DNA of 64,000 nucleotides from Verrucomicrobiales bacterium (GTDB lineage: Bacteria > Verrucomicrobiota > Verrucomicrobiia > Verrucomicrobiales > DEV007). A model generated the notes under the pieces. That model ran no database searches. It was given only the letters and a program-made list of their open reading frames with translations, and had not been told where the DNA came from. Both the position numbers and the translations under genes were made by a program. Positions within the stretch are counted from its first letter, which is position 1, and every line of letters begins with the position of its first letter. Of the stretch, positions 1 through 15,000 are shown piece by piece. The DNA is taken from assembly GCA_002698785.1 (NCBI GenBank), contig PAAG01000004.1, positions 1-64,000 on the forward strand, in the 5' to 3' direction.

Positions 1-1
1 A

Positions 2-3000
2 GCGCCTGATTATTCGAGTGCGGCGCGAGTATTGATTGAGGCAGCGTATGCGAAAGTCGGCGGCCGAGTCGATGTGAGTGGGGCTTCCGGTGGTGAGGTG
101 GCTTTTTCTGGAAGTGAAAATGTCGACGTCACAGGAAGCGTAGACGCGACCGCATCCAATGGAGTGGGAGGCAGCGTTACTATCGAGGCTCCAGAGATTT
201 CGCTCGCAAATGGATCCATCGTGGATGCTTCGGGAAGCGATGGAGGCGGATCCGTTCGCATTGGAGGTGGTTTCCAGGGGAAAGACGCCTCAATTTCCAA
301 TGCGGAGACTTTGACTGTTGCTGATGGCGCGGAAATTTACGCCAATTCCACGAATTCAGGGGATGCCGGGGAAGTGTTCCTTTGGGCCGACGACTCGACC
401 GTTTTCCAGGGACATGTTGGCGCCGAAGCCCAGGGAACTTCCGGTAACGGCGGTTTTGTTGAAGTTTCCGGAAAAGACGAACTCACTTTCGATGGAACTG
501 TTTCCACATTGGCTGCGAATGGTCAGACAGGAACTCTCCTTCTTGACCCAACCGATCTTACCATTAGCAACGGTGCGGCCTCTGCGAATAACGTAAATGT
601 CGGGGATCTAACGACAGCTCTCGGTTCGAACAACGTTGTCGTTTCCACAGATCCGATTGGCACTGATGATGGAGATATCTCGGTCAATGACAATGTGACC
701 TATACGAGTTCGAATGCTCTTACTCTGCTCGCTCATGGCGACATCAATTTCAACGCTTCTGTCCAGAACGGTGGAGCTGGCGATGTCAATGCTGTTGCCG
801 GTTGGGATGGCACGACGGGCTTCGTTGCGGCGAGCCCTGGTGGTTCAGAGACGGGCACTGTCGACATGATGGATTTCTTTTCCGACTCTGACAGCTACGG
901 AAATGCGAAAACGAACGGTGGTTTTGGATCGATCATTTTAGACAACTCTTCTCGTAGAATCGTAGTTGGTAGCCGTCACGGCGACACCCAGATGGTTGGT
1001 TATGGAATCGATTTTTTCATGGGCTCGAATTCTTCCAGTCGAGACCTACTCATCGGTTACCGAGACGTAAATAGCGATACTGGTGCAAATGCAGTGACGG
1101 GGAACATTCATTTAGAAGTTCACAATGAGATCAATCTCCTGAACTCCGATGTGGGACGTACTGAATATTCTAAAATCGGAATCGGTCACGGTGGAACCGG
1201 GAGCGATACCGGCCCTGGACCCGGAGATCTTTCAGGAAATATCACGGTGATCACCGGTGTCGACGGAAAAGGAACTGGAAACATCACTTTGGTCAACGAA
1301 GGGGTGAGCGCTGGAAACGGTGCTGAACGAGAGCGTGTTGGAATTCAAATCGGTCACGGGGGATACCGTATTCATGGGAATCACAGCGGTACGATTATCG
1401 TAGACACCACGCAGGGAACGGTAGGGGATATTACTTTTCAGGGCGGTGATGGAAAGCGTGACTATGCAATGATTGGCCACGGTGGCGTGGACATTGGTTC
1501 GAGCGCTACCGGCGTCAGCACTACTCCACTCAACATGTCGGGGAACATTGAGGTAAGGGCAGGTGGAAATGTTGATTTCACTGCCGGTGCAGCCCGGGGA
1601 GCAGCGCCTTCACAGAGTTGGCGGACAAGTGGAGACTCTTTCACTCAGATTGGCCACGGTGGGCGAAATTCAGATGGTACTCACACGGGATCGATCCTCG
1701 TCGAGGCAGATGGGGATATTCGTTTTCGTTCTGGAGATCAGGAGCGGAACTTTGCGATGCTTGGACATGGTGGCCAGGGAACGAATGGCGATCATTCCGG
1801 CCAGATCGACGTGACTTCAGGAGGTGCGATCATCTTTGATGCGCGCGGGCTCGGAGGAGAACCGGATACCAATGACAGAGATGAAGCTTTCGTGCAACTG
1901 GGGCACGGTGGATATGGGTCTCGTGGAGATACCTCGGGCACGATCAATGTGGATGCCGGAGGTAATATCGAATTCTACGGCGGAAATGTTTCTCCCGGAG
2001 GGATTTCTGCAAGCCGCTCCTACGCACAGTTGGGTCACGGTGGATATGAGACAGACAACCCGAACAACGATGTTTCCAGTCCCGGACCTAATGGAGAAAT
2101 CAATGTAACGGGTAACGGAGATTTGCTGTTCACTGCTGGCAACGGTGACAACTCCTATGTCCAACTCGGGCATGGTGGAAACTCAGCCAAGGGACTGCAA
2201 GACGGGGATATCAATGTTGAGGTAGACGGTGCTATCACATTTACGGCAGGGAGAAGGCTCGGCTATGCCCAACTGGGACATGGCGGATATGATGCGGATG
2301 GTGTTAAGACCGGCAATATTGACGTTTCTGCCGGAAGTGACATCACCTTCCTTGGCGGGGTCGGCACGACGGCTCGAGATTTCAGGGCGCACGCGCAGTT
2401 GGGGCACGGCGGTTATGGAACCGATGGTGCCCACTCCGGAGACATCTTTGTTGATTCGGGCGGGGCAATACTATTCAAAGGAGGTAACCTCGCAGACAAC
2501 TTCGTGATGCTCGGACATGGAGGGCGTTCACGTAGTGCCTCTAACGTGTCAGGATTCAGCGGAGATATTGATGTCTCCGCAGCAACAGGAATTACCTTTA
2601 CGGCTGGCACTATGTTAGAAAGAACTCTGGCGAATGGATTCCAGGATCTTTCTCCTTATTCAAATCTCCCTGATGACGCGAATATTACCAACGGAGACGA
2701 CGGCATTTATGCCGATGGCCGTATTTTTGCGATGTTGGGACATGGCGGCTACGATGGTGATGCTTCGGCTAATAACACCTACAATCCGGGAGTTGGGCAC
2801 ACCGGAGATATTCGTGTAGTCACGGCTGATGGCGATATCACTTTCAATGGGGGAGATGCCGCAAACCTCGGAAGTGAGGGAGCGAACGAGGGGCGTCTTC
2901 ATTTTGCTTTGTTAGGGCATGGCGGCGTAGCGAGTCTCGGTGATCACACCGGTGCGATCGAAGTGGAAGCAACTTTGGGGAATGTAGTATTCAATGGTGG

Positions 3001-6000
3001 AGCGCAAACCAAAGATGGAGAAGTCAATCGCGACACAGGTGTCGTGACTGCAGACAAGACTGACGTCTACAATTTCTCCAAACTCGGTCATGGAGGTGTT
3101 GCTGCCCATTGGGGGAATTCCACGAACGCCGGTGGCCGATTGTCTGCAGCCTCAGCCGGCGGAACTTTGGGGCTGACTGATGGTATAAGTGTAACGGCAG
3201 GAAACGGTATTGATTTCAATGCTGGCCTTGGACGTAGAAGTTATGTGCAACTCGGTCTGGGTGGCCACGAGGTGCGCGGTATTCAAGATGGAGCGATTGA
3301 CCACCAGGGTGACATCACTGTTGTCGCTGGAGCGGGAGGAGTGAATTTTACCGGAGGTGTTAACACTGTAGAAGGAACGGCCAATCCAGCGATTGATAAC
3401 AATGACAATCACGGAAAGGAGTCCTTTGCTCAGCTCGGTCACGGCGGATACGATTCTGATGGAACCTTCGCAGGGGACATTTCAGTTACCACGACGGATG
3501 GTGGTGTTGTAAGGTTTTCCGGCGGTACAAGAGCTGACAACTACGTGCAGATGGGGCATGGTGGACGAAGCTCTCGGTCAGGTACTCCTGGTACGGCAGC
3601 AGGAAACTCTGGCGATATCACAGTAAATGCCGATGGGAATGTCGAATTTGTAGCAGGAACAGTCTTCGAACCTGCTCCGACCAACGAGAATGGTCGCATC
3701 TACGCGATGATGGGCCACGGCGGTTATGATTCCGACGTTTTCGGAGATAATAATTACATCGCTGGTGTCGGGCACAATGGAGATATCATTGTGAATACCA
3801 CCGGAAGTGTGAACGTGATTGGTGGCAGCACGGCCAATGGAAGTCTCGGCGGCGGAAATGGACGTGAGCACTTCGCAATGATTGGTCATGGCGGAATCCT
3901 GACTGGCGGTGATCACGCAGGGGCAATCCAGATCGATGTGGATGGCGATATCAGTGTTCTTGCTGGAGATACAGAAGACAACGACAGCGGTCATCACAAC
4001 CATGCAATGATCGGTCACGGTGGTGGAGGTGGAGCAAACTGGGGGAACACACGAAGTGGAAATCTCTCATCGAACTCCGTTTCCGGAGGAACCGACGGTA
4101 TGCGATTGGATGCTGGCGGTAGCGTGACCGTGTCCGGTGGTGACCGTGAGAGTTTCTCGATGATCGGTCTCGGTGGGCGCACGTTTCGTGGTGATCACAC
4201 CGGAGACGTCACCATCGTAGCTGGTGCGGGAGGTGTGAGCCTTTCTGGCGGATCGGATAACCTCGCTTTTGCCCACATTGGAAATGGTGGATATGACAGC
4301 GATACTGACAACTTGATCGCCGATTCTCACAATGGTTCAGTTTCTGTGACCTCAGTGGGCGATGTTATCGGTATGGGCGGAACTGGTAGTAATGCCTATG
4401 TCCAAATCGGTTTAGGTGGATTGAATTCTAACGGGAATTTTGGTACGGATGGAGTAAGCAACGTCAACGTCACTTCCAGTGGTGGTAACGTGCAGTTTAT
4501 CGGCGGATCTGGCGGATCGGCATATGCTCACATTGGCCACGGAGGGAAGAGTTCGCATGGCTCCCGTGAGGGGAACGTTACGGTAGAGGCTGGTGGTGGA
4601 GTTACGCTCACCGGAGGAACGTCGAACGCAAACTACGCACAGATCGGTCACGGTGGAGAAGACGGCGACGGTTCTGGAACGGGCGATATCTCTGTAACAG
4701 CGAACGGCGGAAATATTGAGATCAGTGGTGGTACTGCAGATCGTGTTAGTGCACAGATTGGACACGGTGGCGTTTTTCGTGAGGATGCCGGTAGCGATCA
4801 GAGTGGAGACATTCATGTCAATGCATCGGGTGATCTCATGTTGGCTTCCGGCGGGGTGACCCAGAACTGGAACTATGCAAAGGTCGGTCACGGCGGGCTG
4901 CAAGTGACAGGAAATCAGATCGGTGATATTTGTATTGAAGTGGGTGGTGGAATTACGCTCGACTCAACAAGCGATACCGGGAACCGGGACTACACACAGA
5001 TCGGACACGGAGGCAGCGCTTCTGATGGAGATATGTCAGGAAGCATTGCTGTTGTTGCCGGCAGTGATATTGTTTTGACAGGAGGAAACACTGACGACAA
5101 CCAGTTTGCTCAGATAGGACACGGAGGCCACGCTAGTGACGGGGCTCTTTCTGGAGATATTGCTGTTGCTTCCACAGGTGGAGATATCAGCCTGAATGGC
5201 GGTGATCGGACATCGAACTATGCGATGATTGGTCATGGTACTGGAAATAATTCCTCCAGCGGCACGCGTCAGGGCGGGGTGGAAATCGCCGCAGATGGCA
5301 CTCTTACCGCGACAAACGGCGGTGGAGACAATGTCTACGTTTACCATAGGACGAGCTCTGGTCTGGCAGCCAACTACCTCGGCGGCACCGGATTCCAACT
5401 CATTGGCGGCGGCGGAGTGACTCTCCCTGATTCGGCTCTTGGTGATCTGTCGACCATGATCAACGGAAACATCGGCGACGGCCATGTTTTCGTAGCCCTT
5501 TCGAATGATATTGATATCACGCTGGATAGTGGTGATGTTAGCCTGAATGACTCCTCTAACCTCGTCCTCGCCACGGGCGGAGAGATCAATGTGCTTTCCA
5601 GCTACCAGAATGCTGGAGATGGCGATGTTACTTTGATTGCCGGATACAGCGGTAACGGCACCGTGGCTTCGAATGCTGTCTTCAACGCGATGGCATGCGA
5701 TGTGGAAATTGACGGCTCACTGCTGGTCGATTTCAATAACTGCGACGATTTCGGATTGAACGGTAATGGCGTGACAATTGGAAGTTCGACTCAGGTGGCT
5801 GCCGTTGCCGTGGGCAGCAGAGCAGGCACGACTACGGTTGCGGGAGATACAGTCACGATTCAGGCAAGCGATTCGACTGTGAGCGCCAGCACGCAACTTG
5901 GTTTCCTCGACGATGGATCGGGTGATATGACAGGCGACATCAATGTCGGAGCCCACACCGGAGTTGCTGTTAACGCGGGAACTGCTGACGATGCATTCGC

Positions 6001-9000
6001 GATGATCGGTCACGGTGGTGGTGCAACCGTCGGGACGAATATAATTGACGCTGCGATAAATATCACGTTCTGCGACCCGGGCGATCTTACGCTGACTTCA
6101 AGCGGAGTGGGAGCGTTCACTATGGTTGGCCACGGTGGCGCAGGTAGTGCGAATGATGCGAATGGGAATATTACCATTTCAAACGCAAACAATATCAGCG
6201 TCCTCGGTGGATCAAACTCGGGGGCTTACTCTCAAATTGGGCTTGGCGGAATGGCAGGTAGCGGTGAGTTGGATGGCAATTTTGATATCGACCTTTCTGG
6301 AGATTTGTTGATCCGCGGCGGTGCCGGTGATGATGCTTATGCACAGATTGGGCAGGGCGGAAGATCACACAAGAACGGGACGAATGACCTGGTAAAATCC
6401 GGGGATATCGACATTGATGGATTCACCAATTTCACCATTCAGGGTGGCGATGGCAATAGGGCAAACGCTCAACTCGGTCACGGTGGTAACGACGGTGATG
6501 ATGGGAAGATCGGTGATATCACACTCACCGGTGCAGGAACGGGAGATTTGACCCTTCTCGGTGGACAAGGTGGCGGAATTCAGAGCTATGCTCTGATTGG
6601 CATGGGTGGCTTCGTTTCAAACAACCAGAAGCGTGGTGCAATAACCATTGATAATGTCGACGATATCTTCCTCACAGGCGGTGAAGCCAACGACAACTAT
6701 GCGCAAATCGGAAATGGTGGGCGCAGTTCCAGCGGAGGTGGAGGAGGAGTTAATGATATTACCCTGACCACTGGAGGGAACCTCATACTTCAGGGGGGAA
6801 ATGCGAACAACACCTATGTGCAGGTAGGTTTGGGTGGTCTCCTCCATCAAAATGGTGCGACCATTAATCAGGACATCTCCGTGACGACAGGAGGTTACAT
6901 CAGCCTTTCCGGCTCCGCCTCCGCCGGAGGAAACAATGCGTATGCGCAAATTGGTCACGGCGGCCTTGATTCGGCGGGGTCGAATAACACGTTGGAGCGT
7001 TCAGGTGATATTACTATCAACGCGATGGGAACCGATGGTTCCGGTAATTCAATTCTCCTCTCTGGAGGTAGCGCTTCGAATTCATATGCACAGATTGGTC
7101 TGGGTGGGCAGGATGCGGACTCCTCCTATACCGGGGACATTGATGTCGATGCTGCAGGGCATATTGTCTTGAATGCGGGAGAAGGTGATGTCGCATACGC
7201 TCAAGTCGGTCACGGTGGCGACAATGCTTTCGACGGCACTCAGGTGCTGGATGATGGAGATGCGGAAAATTCAGGAAATATCACAATCGATACGACGAAT
7301 GGAGGTAACCTTGTTCTTCAGGGCGGCAACGTTCTTGGAGGAGGTGGAACTGATTCCTACGCGCAGGTCGGTCACGGTGGTCATGCCTCAGAGGGAGATA
7401 GTGAAGGGAACATCGATATCAACCTGGCGGGTGGACTCTCTGTTCTGGGAGGGGAAGACGCTACTAATAGCAACGTGGAAGACCGGACCTATGCCCAAGT
7501 TGGGCATGGCGGTGAAAGTGCCGATGGCGCTCATTCGGGGAATATCACGATCAATTCAGTCGACGATGTGGAGCTCGTCGGTGGGGTTGGTGAAGTTTCG
7601 TATGCTTCCATAGGGCATGGTGGACGGAATGAGAATGTCGGTGGAAACACCGGCGACATTTCTGTTACGACCACTTCAGGTGGTATTCGACTTTCAGCAG
7701 GAACCGGTGGAGCGGGGTGGAACGTTCGCTCCTACAGTCACATTGGTCATGGTGGTGCAAACTCTGCAGGAGATCACTCAGGGGATATCACACTGAGTTC
7801 TGCTGACTTCGTCGCTCTTGAAGACGGAAACCACGACTTGAACTACAAGCTTGTGGGACATGGTGGTGACGCTGCTTCCGGTAATTTCACAGGTGCGATC
7901 AATGTTACCGCTGTGAACGACATTGATCTGATCGGTGGAATCAATGATGTGGACTTTGCTCAGATCGGTCATGGTGGTTCAAATTCGAGCGGCTCCTTCA
8001 ATGCAGACATTGCGGGGAGTGGTGCTTTGGCAGGGGTGAATGTCACTTCAACTGCTGGTGCAATCACCGTGAATGGCGGCCGTATCAATCAGTCCAACAA
8101 CGATGGTCGCCGCGCCTACGCACAGATTGGTCTAGGCGGTTACAATTCCAACTCCACCTTGGATGCTGACATTTCTGTTAGTGCGGCTACTGGCCTTGAT
8201 CTTGAAGGCGGTGGTCGCGACCACAACTACGCGTTGATCGGAAACGGGGGCGACTTGGCCGACGGCGATAAGTCGGGAGATATTTATGTCACTACTGCGG
8301 CTGGGAACTTCGTTATTCAGGGTGGCCGAAGCCACGAATTGAATGCTGCCCAGATCGGTCACGGTGGTTTCCGTGCGACTGGAAACGCCGCTGGTTCTAT
8401 CGAGGTCGATGTGCAGGCGGGATCACTCACTCTCATGAACGGCGGTGGTGACGATGCGCTGAACAGCACAGCTACCCACCAGACCCCCGGATACGACAGC
8501 TTCAGCTATGCGCAGATCGGTCACGGTGGCGGTGAAACAGGCGTATTTCTTCGCGATGGCGAAATCTGTGTGCACGCTAGAGATGGCGTGACTCTCGATT
8601 CAAACGATACAGGTGATCGCGCATACACCCAGATCGGTCACGGAGGTTACGATACCGGCGGCGACACGACTGGCGATGTCACGGTAGTCGCTTCCAATGG
8701 TGCTGTTTCCCTCGAGGGGGGCAGCAATGGTATGGAGGGACAGTATGCGCAGATCGGTCACGGTGGCGTGAATGCTTCTGGTGCGCTCAGCGGAAACGTA
8801 AACGTGGTTGCCGGAGACGGAGACATGACTCTTAACGGAGGCGATGCGGATAACTCCTACGCCATGATTGGTCATGGCGACGGAGCTGGCACATCGACTG
8901 GCACTCGCCAGGGCGGAGTTCATCTTTTCTCCAGCGGCACACTTTCCGGATCAGTTGGTTCCGGTTCGGGAAGTGGAGTGAATGTGTTTCACCAGACAAA

Positions 9001-12000
9001 CGGGGGGCTTGCTGCAGCGGATTACCTTGGCGGCGATGGTTTCCAGATGGTCGCCAATGGTGGCGTATCTCTTCCAGATTCTGCCCTCAACGGAGTGGGA
9101 ACAATGATCGGGGGGAACCTCGGGAATGGTCCTGTCTCTGCTGTCTTCAGTAATGATGTCGACGTCGTGATAGACGGCCCTGACACATTTGTCAGCAATT
9201 CAGACAATCTGCAGATCGTCACGGGCGGAGATATCACATTCCTGAGCTCCTACCAGAATGCCGGAGACGGTAATATCACCTTGGTAGCAGGTTGGGACGG
9301 AGTCGGTGGTGCCTCAACTGGATCGGTGAGTTACACTGGAATGAGCTTCTGCGAACCTGTGATCGAAGAAGGGGCCGCCTCGGTGGACTTCAACAATTGC
9401 GATACATTTGGAAACGGCATGGGGTCGATCACAATCGGCAACAATACCCAGACCGCGGCGGTTGCCGTAGGGACTCGTCAGGGACTGACGACTTTGGCTG
9501 CCTACGGTCTTTCCATCAACGGCTCAAACACAACGGGCAGTGCGTATTCACAGCTCGGCTTTGCCGCGGATGGATCGGGTGACGCCACTGGGAACATCGC
9601 CATCAATCTTGAGCAAGGTGGTTTGAATGTTATTGCTGGTTCTCAGGCTAGCTCCTATGCGCAAATCGGTCATGGCGGTTCACTCGGGACTGAGTCGATT
9701 GTGAATGCCGATATCGACATTAGCTTCTGCGAACCGGGTGCAGTTTCGATCTTGGGCGGAGGAACCTCCTCCTATGCTATGGTCGGAAACGGCGGATACG
9801 ATTACGATACCAACGTATCCGGAAATGTGAGCCTTACTGGGTCTGGCGACGTTGCCATTACCGCAGGGTCTGGCACGAATTCTTTCGCAAAAGTCGGTAA
9901 CGGAGGAAATAACTCTACTGCAGATAAAACGGGCGACATCAATATTACGACTGGTGATGGGAGTGTTCTCGTAACCGGCGGAACTTCGGACAACGCCGTT
10001 GCTGTTGTCGGTCACGGTGGCAGGTCCGCAGGTGGCGCAGAACGAGGAAACATTACTGTAATAGCGAATGGAGCTGACTCTGACGTTTCCGTTCAGGGCG
10101 GTCCCGGATCACAGGCAATGGCACAGATAGGGTTTGGTGGAACCCAGTCCAACGGCACCAAGGGCAATGATGCTGAATCAATTACGGTCGAAGCGGGGCG
10201 CGACATCAATGTTATCGGTGGTGGAACGAACAATGCCTTGGCCCAGGTTGGACATGGCGGGCTCGTGACGTCTGGAACTTTCAGCGGAGACATTTCTCTC
10301 ACAGCGGGTGGTGATGTGAATGTGGTAGGCGGTCAGACAGGCGGTGATGATGTCTATGCGCAGGTCGGTCACGGCGGCGCGACAACTTCGGCAACTACGC
10401 GTGGTAACATCACTGTAAATGCTGGAGGTAACGTGCTTGTGAGAGCGGGTACGAATCCGACTCCTGGTAATTCAGGTGCAGACACACCGAACTACGCTCA
10501 AATCGGCCACGGTGGTCACGAAAATCGCGGCAACCATGGTGTTGCCACGGACAAGATTGAAATCTCAGCAGCCAACTTGGAACTCATTGGTGGTTCTGGT
10601 GACCAGTCCTATGCGCAGGTCGGTAACGGCGGATATGATGCCGGTGGTAATTTTGCCGGTGAGATTTGTGTCCACGTCGACACGGGTGTGATCTTGAATT
10701 CGAACGCAGTTACCGGTGCGCGCGGATATACCCAGATCGGTCACGGAGGATATATATCCGGAACTGCGGGATCGACATACGAAGGTGATATTGTTGTCAC
10801 CTCCGGCAGCGACGGAATTTCTTTGCGTGGTGGAGACTTGGCCGATGGTCAGTATGCTCAGATCGGTCACGGGGGAATTAGTACAGATGGGCCAATGTCT
10901 GGCGAGATTTTCGTAGGTGCTCAGGATGGTGGCGATCTCACGATTACGGGTGGTGCTGCTAACCAATCCTACGCAATGGTCGGTCATGGTGATGGAGCCG
11001 GAGTGGCTGGTGTCGAGGATAGCGGTACGTCCGGCGGAACTCGTGAGGGTGGCATCCAGTACTTCGTGGATGGTGATATGACCGTAACGAACGGCAGCGG
11101 CACGGACAGTAATGCCTATCTCCACCATCGAACCAATGAACCTGGCGGCTTGAGCGGAGCCGGCAACTATCTCGGTGGAGAAGGCTATCAGGTAGTCGTC
11201 AACGGAAACACCAGCGCCCCAGCCAATGCTTTTGAGGGATCTGGAGCGATGCTCGCCGGTAGTGCCGGGAATGGAAATATCGTCTTTGCGAACAATGCCA
11301 ACGTCGACCTCATCTTCGATGGGCCCGACTACATGTTCGACAATGATTTTGACTTTATCATCCTCACTGGTGGCAGCATCTTTATGAACCAGGGATACCA
11401 GAACGCCGGATCTGGCAACGTAGCTCTGGTTGCTGGGTGGGATGGAACATATGATTCTCCTGCCACTCTCGACGTGACAGATCCTTGTGATCCGAAGATT
11501 CTTTCGGCATCAATCGATTTCAACTCGTGCGAACGCTATGGGAACAACAACGGAACGGTGTATCTCGGTGATGCGACCCAGACGGAGTCTCTCCGTGTAG
11601 GCAGTCGTCAGGGTACTACAACCGTGGCTGGTTACGGCTTGGTAATGAATGCGAGTTCGGGCACTGCGAACGCATCGACACAACTTGGTTTCTACGGAGA
11701 TGGCAGCGGTGCTTTCAGTGGGGCTATTGAAGTGCGTGTAAAAGAAGGTGGCCTTACCATGAATTCGGGGACCACAGGGGCCTTTACTCAAATTGGTCAC
11801 GGCGGCCTTGATTCCGACAGCGATGCAAGCACAACCGATGCGACAATCTCCATCTCATTCTGCGAACCAGGAGACATCAATATTAATGGAGGAACCGGGA
11901 CGAATGCATACGCCTTAATCGGCCATGGCGGTGTCCAATTGGATGCAGACCAGCGACTTGGCGACATCAGCATCATGGGATTTGATAATCTCAATGTAAA

Positions 12001-15000
12001 CGGAGGTTCGGGAACTCACACCTATGCTCAGATTGGCCATGGAGGACTGAACAGCCGTGGCAATACCGGTGGTGATATCTGGGTTCAGGGGACGGGAGCG
12101 ATTTCGCTCACAGGAGGAACAGCTCAAGACGCCTACACACAGATTGGTCATGGTGGTCATGACAGTAATGCAAACCATGGTCAGGCCGGAGATCGTATCG
12201 TCGCGATTGCCGACCAGGGAATCAACTTGATTGGCGGAGACACTGCGGGTGCTTCCTACGGTGCCTATGCGATGATCGGTCAGGGTGGTTACGACGCAGA
12301 CGGGGCTCTGACAGGAGATATTTACGTAAACTACGATCCAGATGCCGACATGGCAGCGGGTGGTGGCGACATTGTTCTCTTTGGTAGTCCTAAACTGACA
12401 AATGAGCAGAACTATGGAACGAATGCCCAGATCGGTCATGGTGGCCGAAATCAGGAAGGGGCGAAGACCGGTGACATCGTGATCGGCGCGGCTGATAGTA
12501 TTTCGCTCACCGGTGGCCAGTATCGTAGTTACGCTCAGATCGGTCATGGCGGAAATGACTCCAATGGAAACAACAACAACGGTACTGTCACTGGATCCAT
12601 CGAAGTGAATACGACTGGCCTCTTGGATCTCCAGGGTGGTATCGGCCGGGAATCGTGGGTCATGATCGGCCATGGTGGATATAACATCGGTGGAGATCTC
12701 GGTGCAGATGGTGACATCATTGACATCACCGCAGACGGGGGTGTCTCCTTGACCGGAGGTGATGATATCCAGTCGTTTGCTCAGATCGGTAATGGTGGAT
12801 ACAACTCGGACGGGACGATGAACATGGATGTTTCTATTGCGACAGGCGGAGACATCACCATGTTGGGCGGCACTGCTACCGATACATACACACACATTGG
12901 CTCTGGTGGTACTGCTTCTGACGGTGCAATCGTCGATTCTGACATCATGATCGAAGCTGTCGGAGGCATTGATCTCAACACAGGCAGCGCAAGCGTTAGC
13001 AACGCATATGCCCAGATCGGTCATGGTGGTTACAACACCATGACGTTGAGCACTTCGAATTCAAACATTCTCATAAATCAGGGAATGGGAACTGGAACGG
13101 GTGCGATCACTCTGGATGCTGACGGAGTAAATGCCTATGCCCAGATCGGTCATGGTGGTTCCAGATCCGATGCGAATGTGGGAAGTGCTGATCGCGGCGG
13201 CAATATCGTAATTGGGAACGCGGCTTCAATCGCTCTTGGTTCTACCGACGGCGGAGGTACACAGACAGACGCCTACACGCAGATTGGACACGGCGGAGAG
13301 TTGGCTGTGGGAACATTCAGTGGAGACATCTCTTTGAACACTGCTGGCGCATTCACGATGTCTGGTAATACAGGAGGTGACACTTATTCTCAGGTGGGTC
13401 ACGGAGGTGACCAAAGTAATGGAGATACAAGTGGTTCCATCTCGCTTGTGGCGGGCGGCAAAGTAACTATGACTGGCGGATCTACCAATGGTGATAGCTT
13501 CGTACAGATTGGGCATGGGGGACGTTTGAATAACGGCAACCATGGTGTTGATGGTGACTCTATTTCCGTAACCGGAGACGGTGTGGAAATCAGCGCAGGA
13601 AGCGCGAACAACACCTATGCTTTGATCGGGAACGGTGGCACGGATGCCGATGGAACGATCTTTGGAGACGTCAATGTAACGAGTACCGGAGGGGATGTGA
13701 CGTTGAATGCGGGAACCGGTGGATACGTGTACGCCCAAATCGGTAGTGGAGGGGCGATTGCTGGTGGCGCTACAACTGGAGACGTCGTGGTCGATGCCGG
13801 TTCAGGCAATGTTAACGTGAACGCAAGCTCTTCGGCAAACGCATACGCCCAGATCGGAATTGGGGGTATTAATAACGATGGCACCAAGAACGGAACGACG
13901 ACCGTTTCTGGAAACGATATCTCTGTCGTGTCTGGCACTGGAACCCAGGCCTACGCCCAAATCGGTGCAGGTGGAGGATACGACGGTTCTCCATCTTCTG
14001 GTCAGATCACAACTGCCACACACGTAAATGCGACAGGAGACGTCTTGCTCGATGCCTCTTCAAATGCAGCTCAAACCTATGTCCAGATTGGTGGCGGCGG
14101 TCTTGTTGGCGGTGGCGGTGTTGTAGGAGTACCAGACTCGGGGACGAATATCTCCACGGTGGTTTCTGCTGATGGCTCGCTCACCATGCTGGGTGGAGGT
14201 GGAAGCAACACCTACGCAATGATTGGTAATGGCGGCACTGGCTTCGACGGAACAAAATCGAACGCCGGTGTTTCGGTAACTGCATCGGATATTACCATGA
14301 CGAGTGGCAACAGTGCGTCTGCTTATACTCAGATCGGTTCTGGTGGGGGAATCTCAGGTGGTGGTAACACCTCAACGGGAGCCATCGACGGCGACGTTGT
14401 GGTGACAACCACTACAGGAGGATTGACGATGACTTCTGCGTCGGCTGGGAATTCCAACACTTACTCACAGATTGGTCTCGGAGGCTATGGTAACGAGGGT
14501 GGGCAAAGTGGTGACATCACCGTTTCCATTGCGACTGGAATTACCCTCGATGCCACCGCAGGAGCAGGTGCAAACTCTTACGTCCTGATTGGTAACGGAG
14601 GTGAAGCTTCGACAGGAAACAAAACGGGGGATATTACGGTTAGTGCCTCCGATGGATCGATTCGCCTTCTGTCGGGAGATGGAACAAACAACTATGCCCA
14701 GATTGGCCATGGTAGCGTAAACACTTCATCAACTCAGACAGGTGCAATCAGCCTGATGATCGATGGTGGTGATTTGGAATTGAATGCGGGAGACGGGAAT
14801 TTTGCTCAAGTCGGCCATGGTGGTATGGGTGACATGGGCAATCTGGTCACAAGCACAGGAGATATCTCCGTTACCTTTGCAAATCCTGGAGATGTGCTCT
14901 TGAACGCAGGACCTTCCGCGAACTCTTATGCTCAGATCGGTCACGGTGGAATCAACGTAGTCGGTGATCGCGATGGCTCGATTTCGATTACAGATGCCAA

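Noticed and set aside
32-34. TTG listed as the start of the giant ORF
   Set aside because: The frame is open upstream to the window edge, so the real start is outside the window.
11915-13024. 369-aa minus-strand ORF antisense to the giant gene (and many other 60-200 aa antisense ORFs over 10-17900)
   Set aside because: Arises from the Gly/Asp-rich repeat codon pattern, which avoids stops on the complement. The translation (MTDLGICVANACAACV...) is low-complexity and not protein-like.
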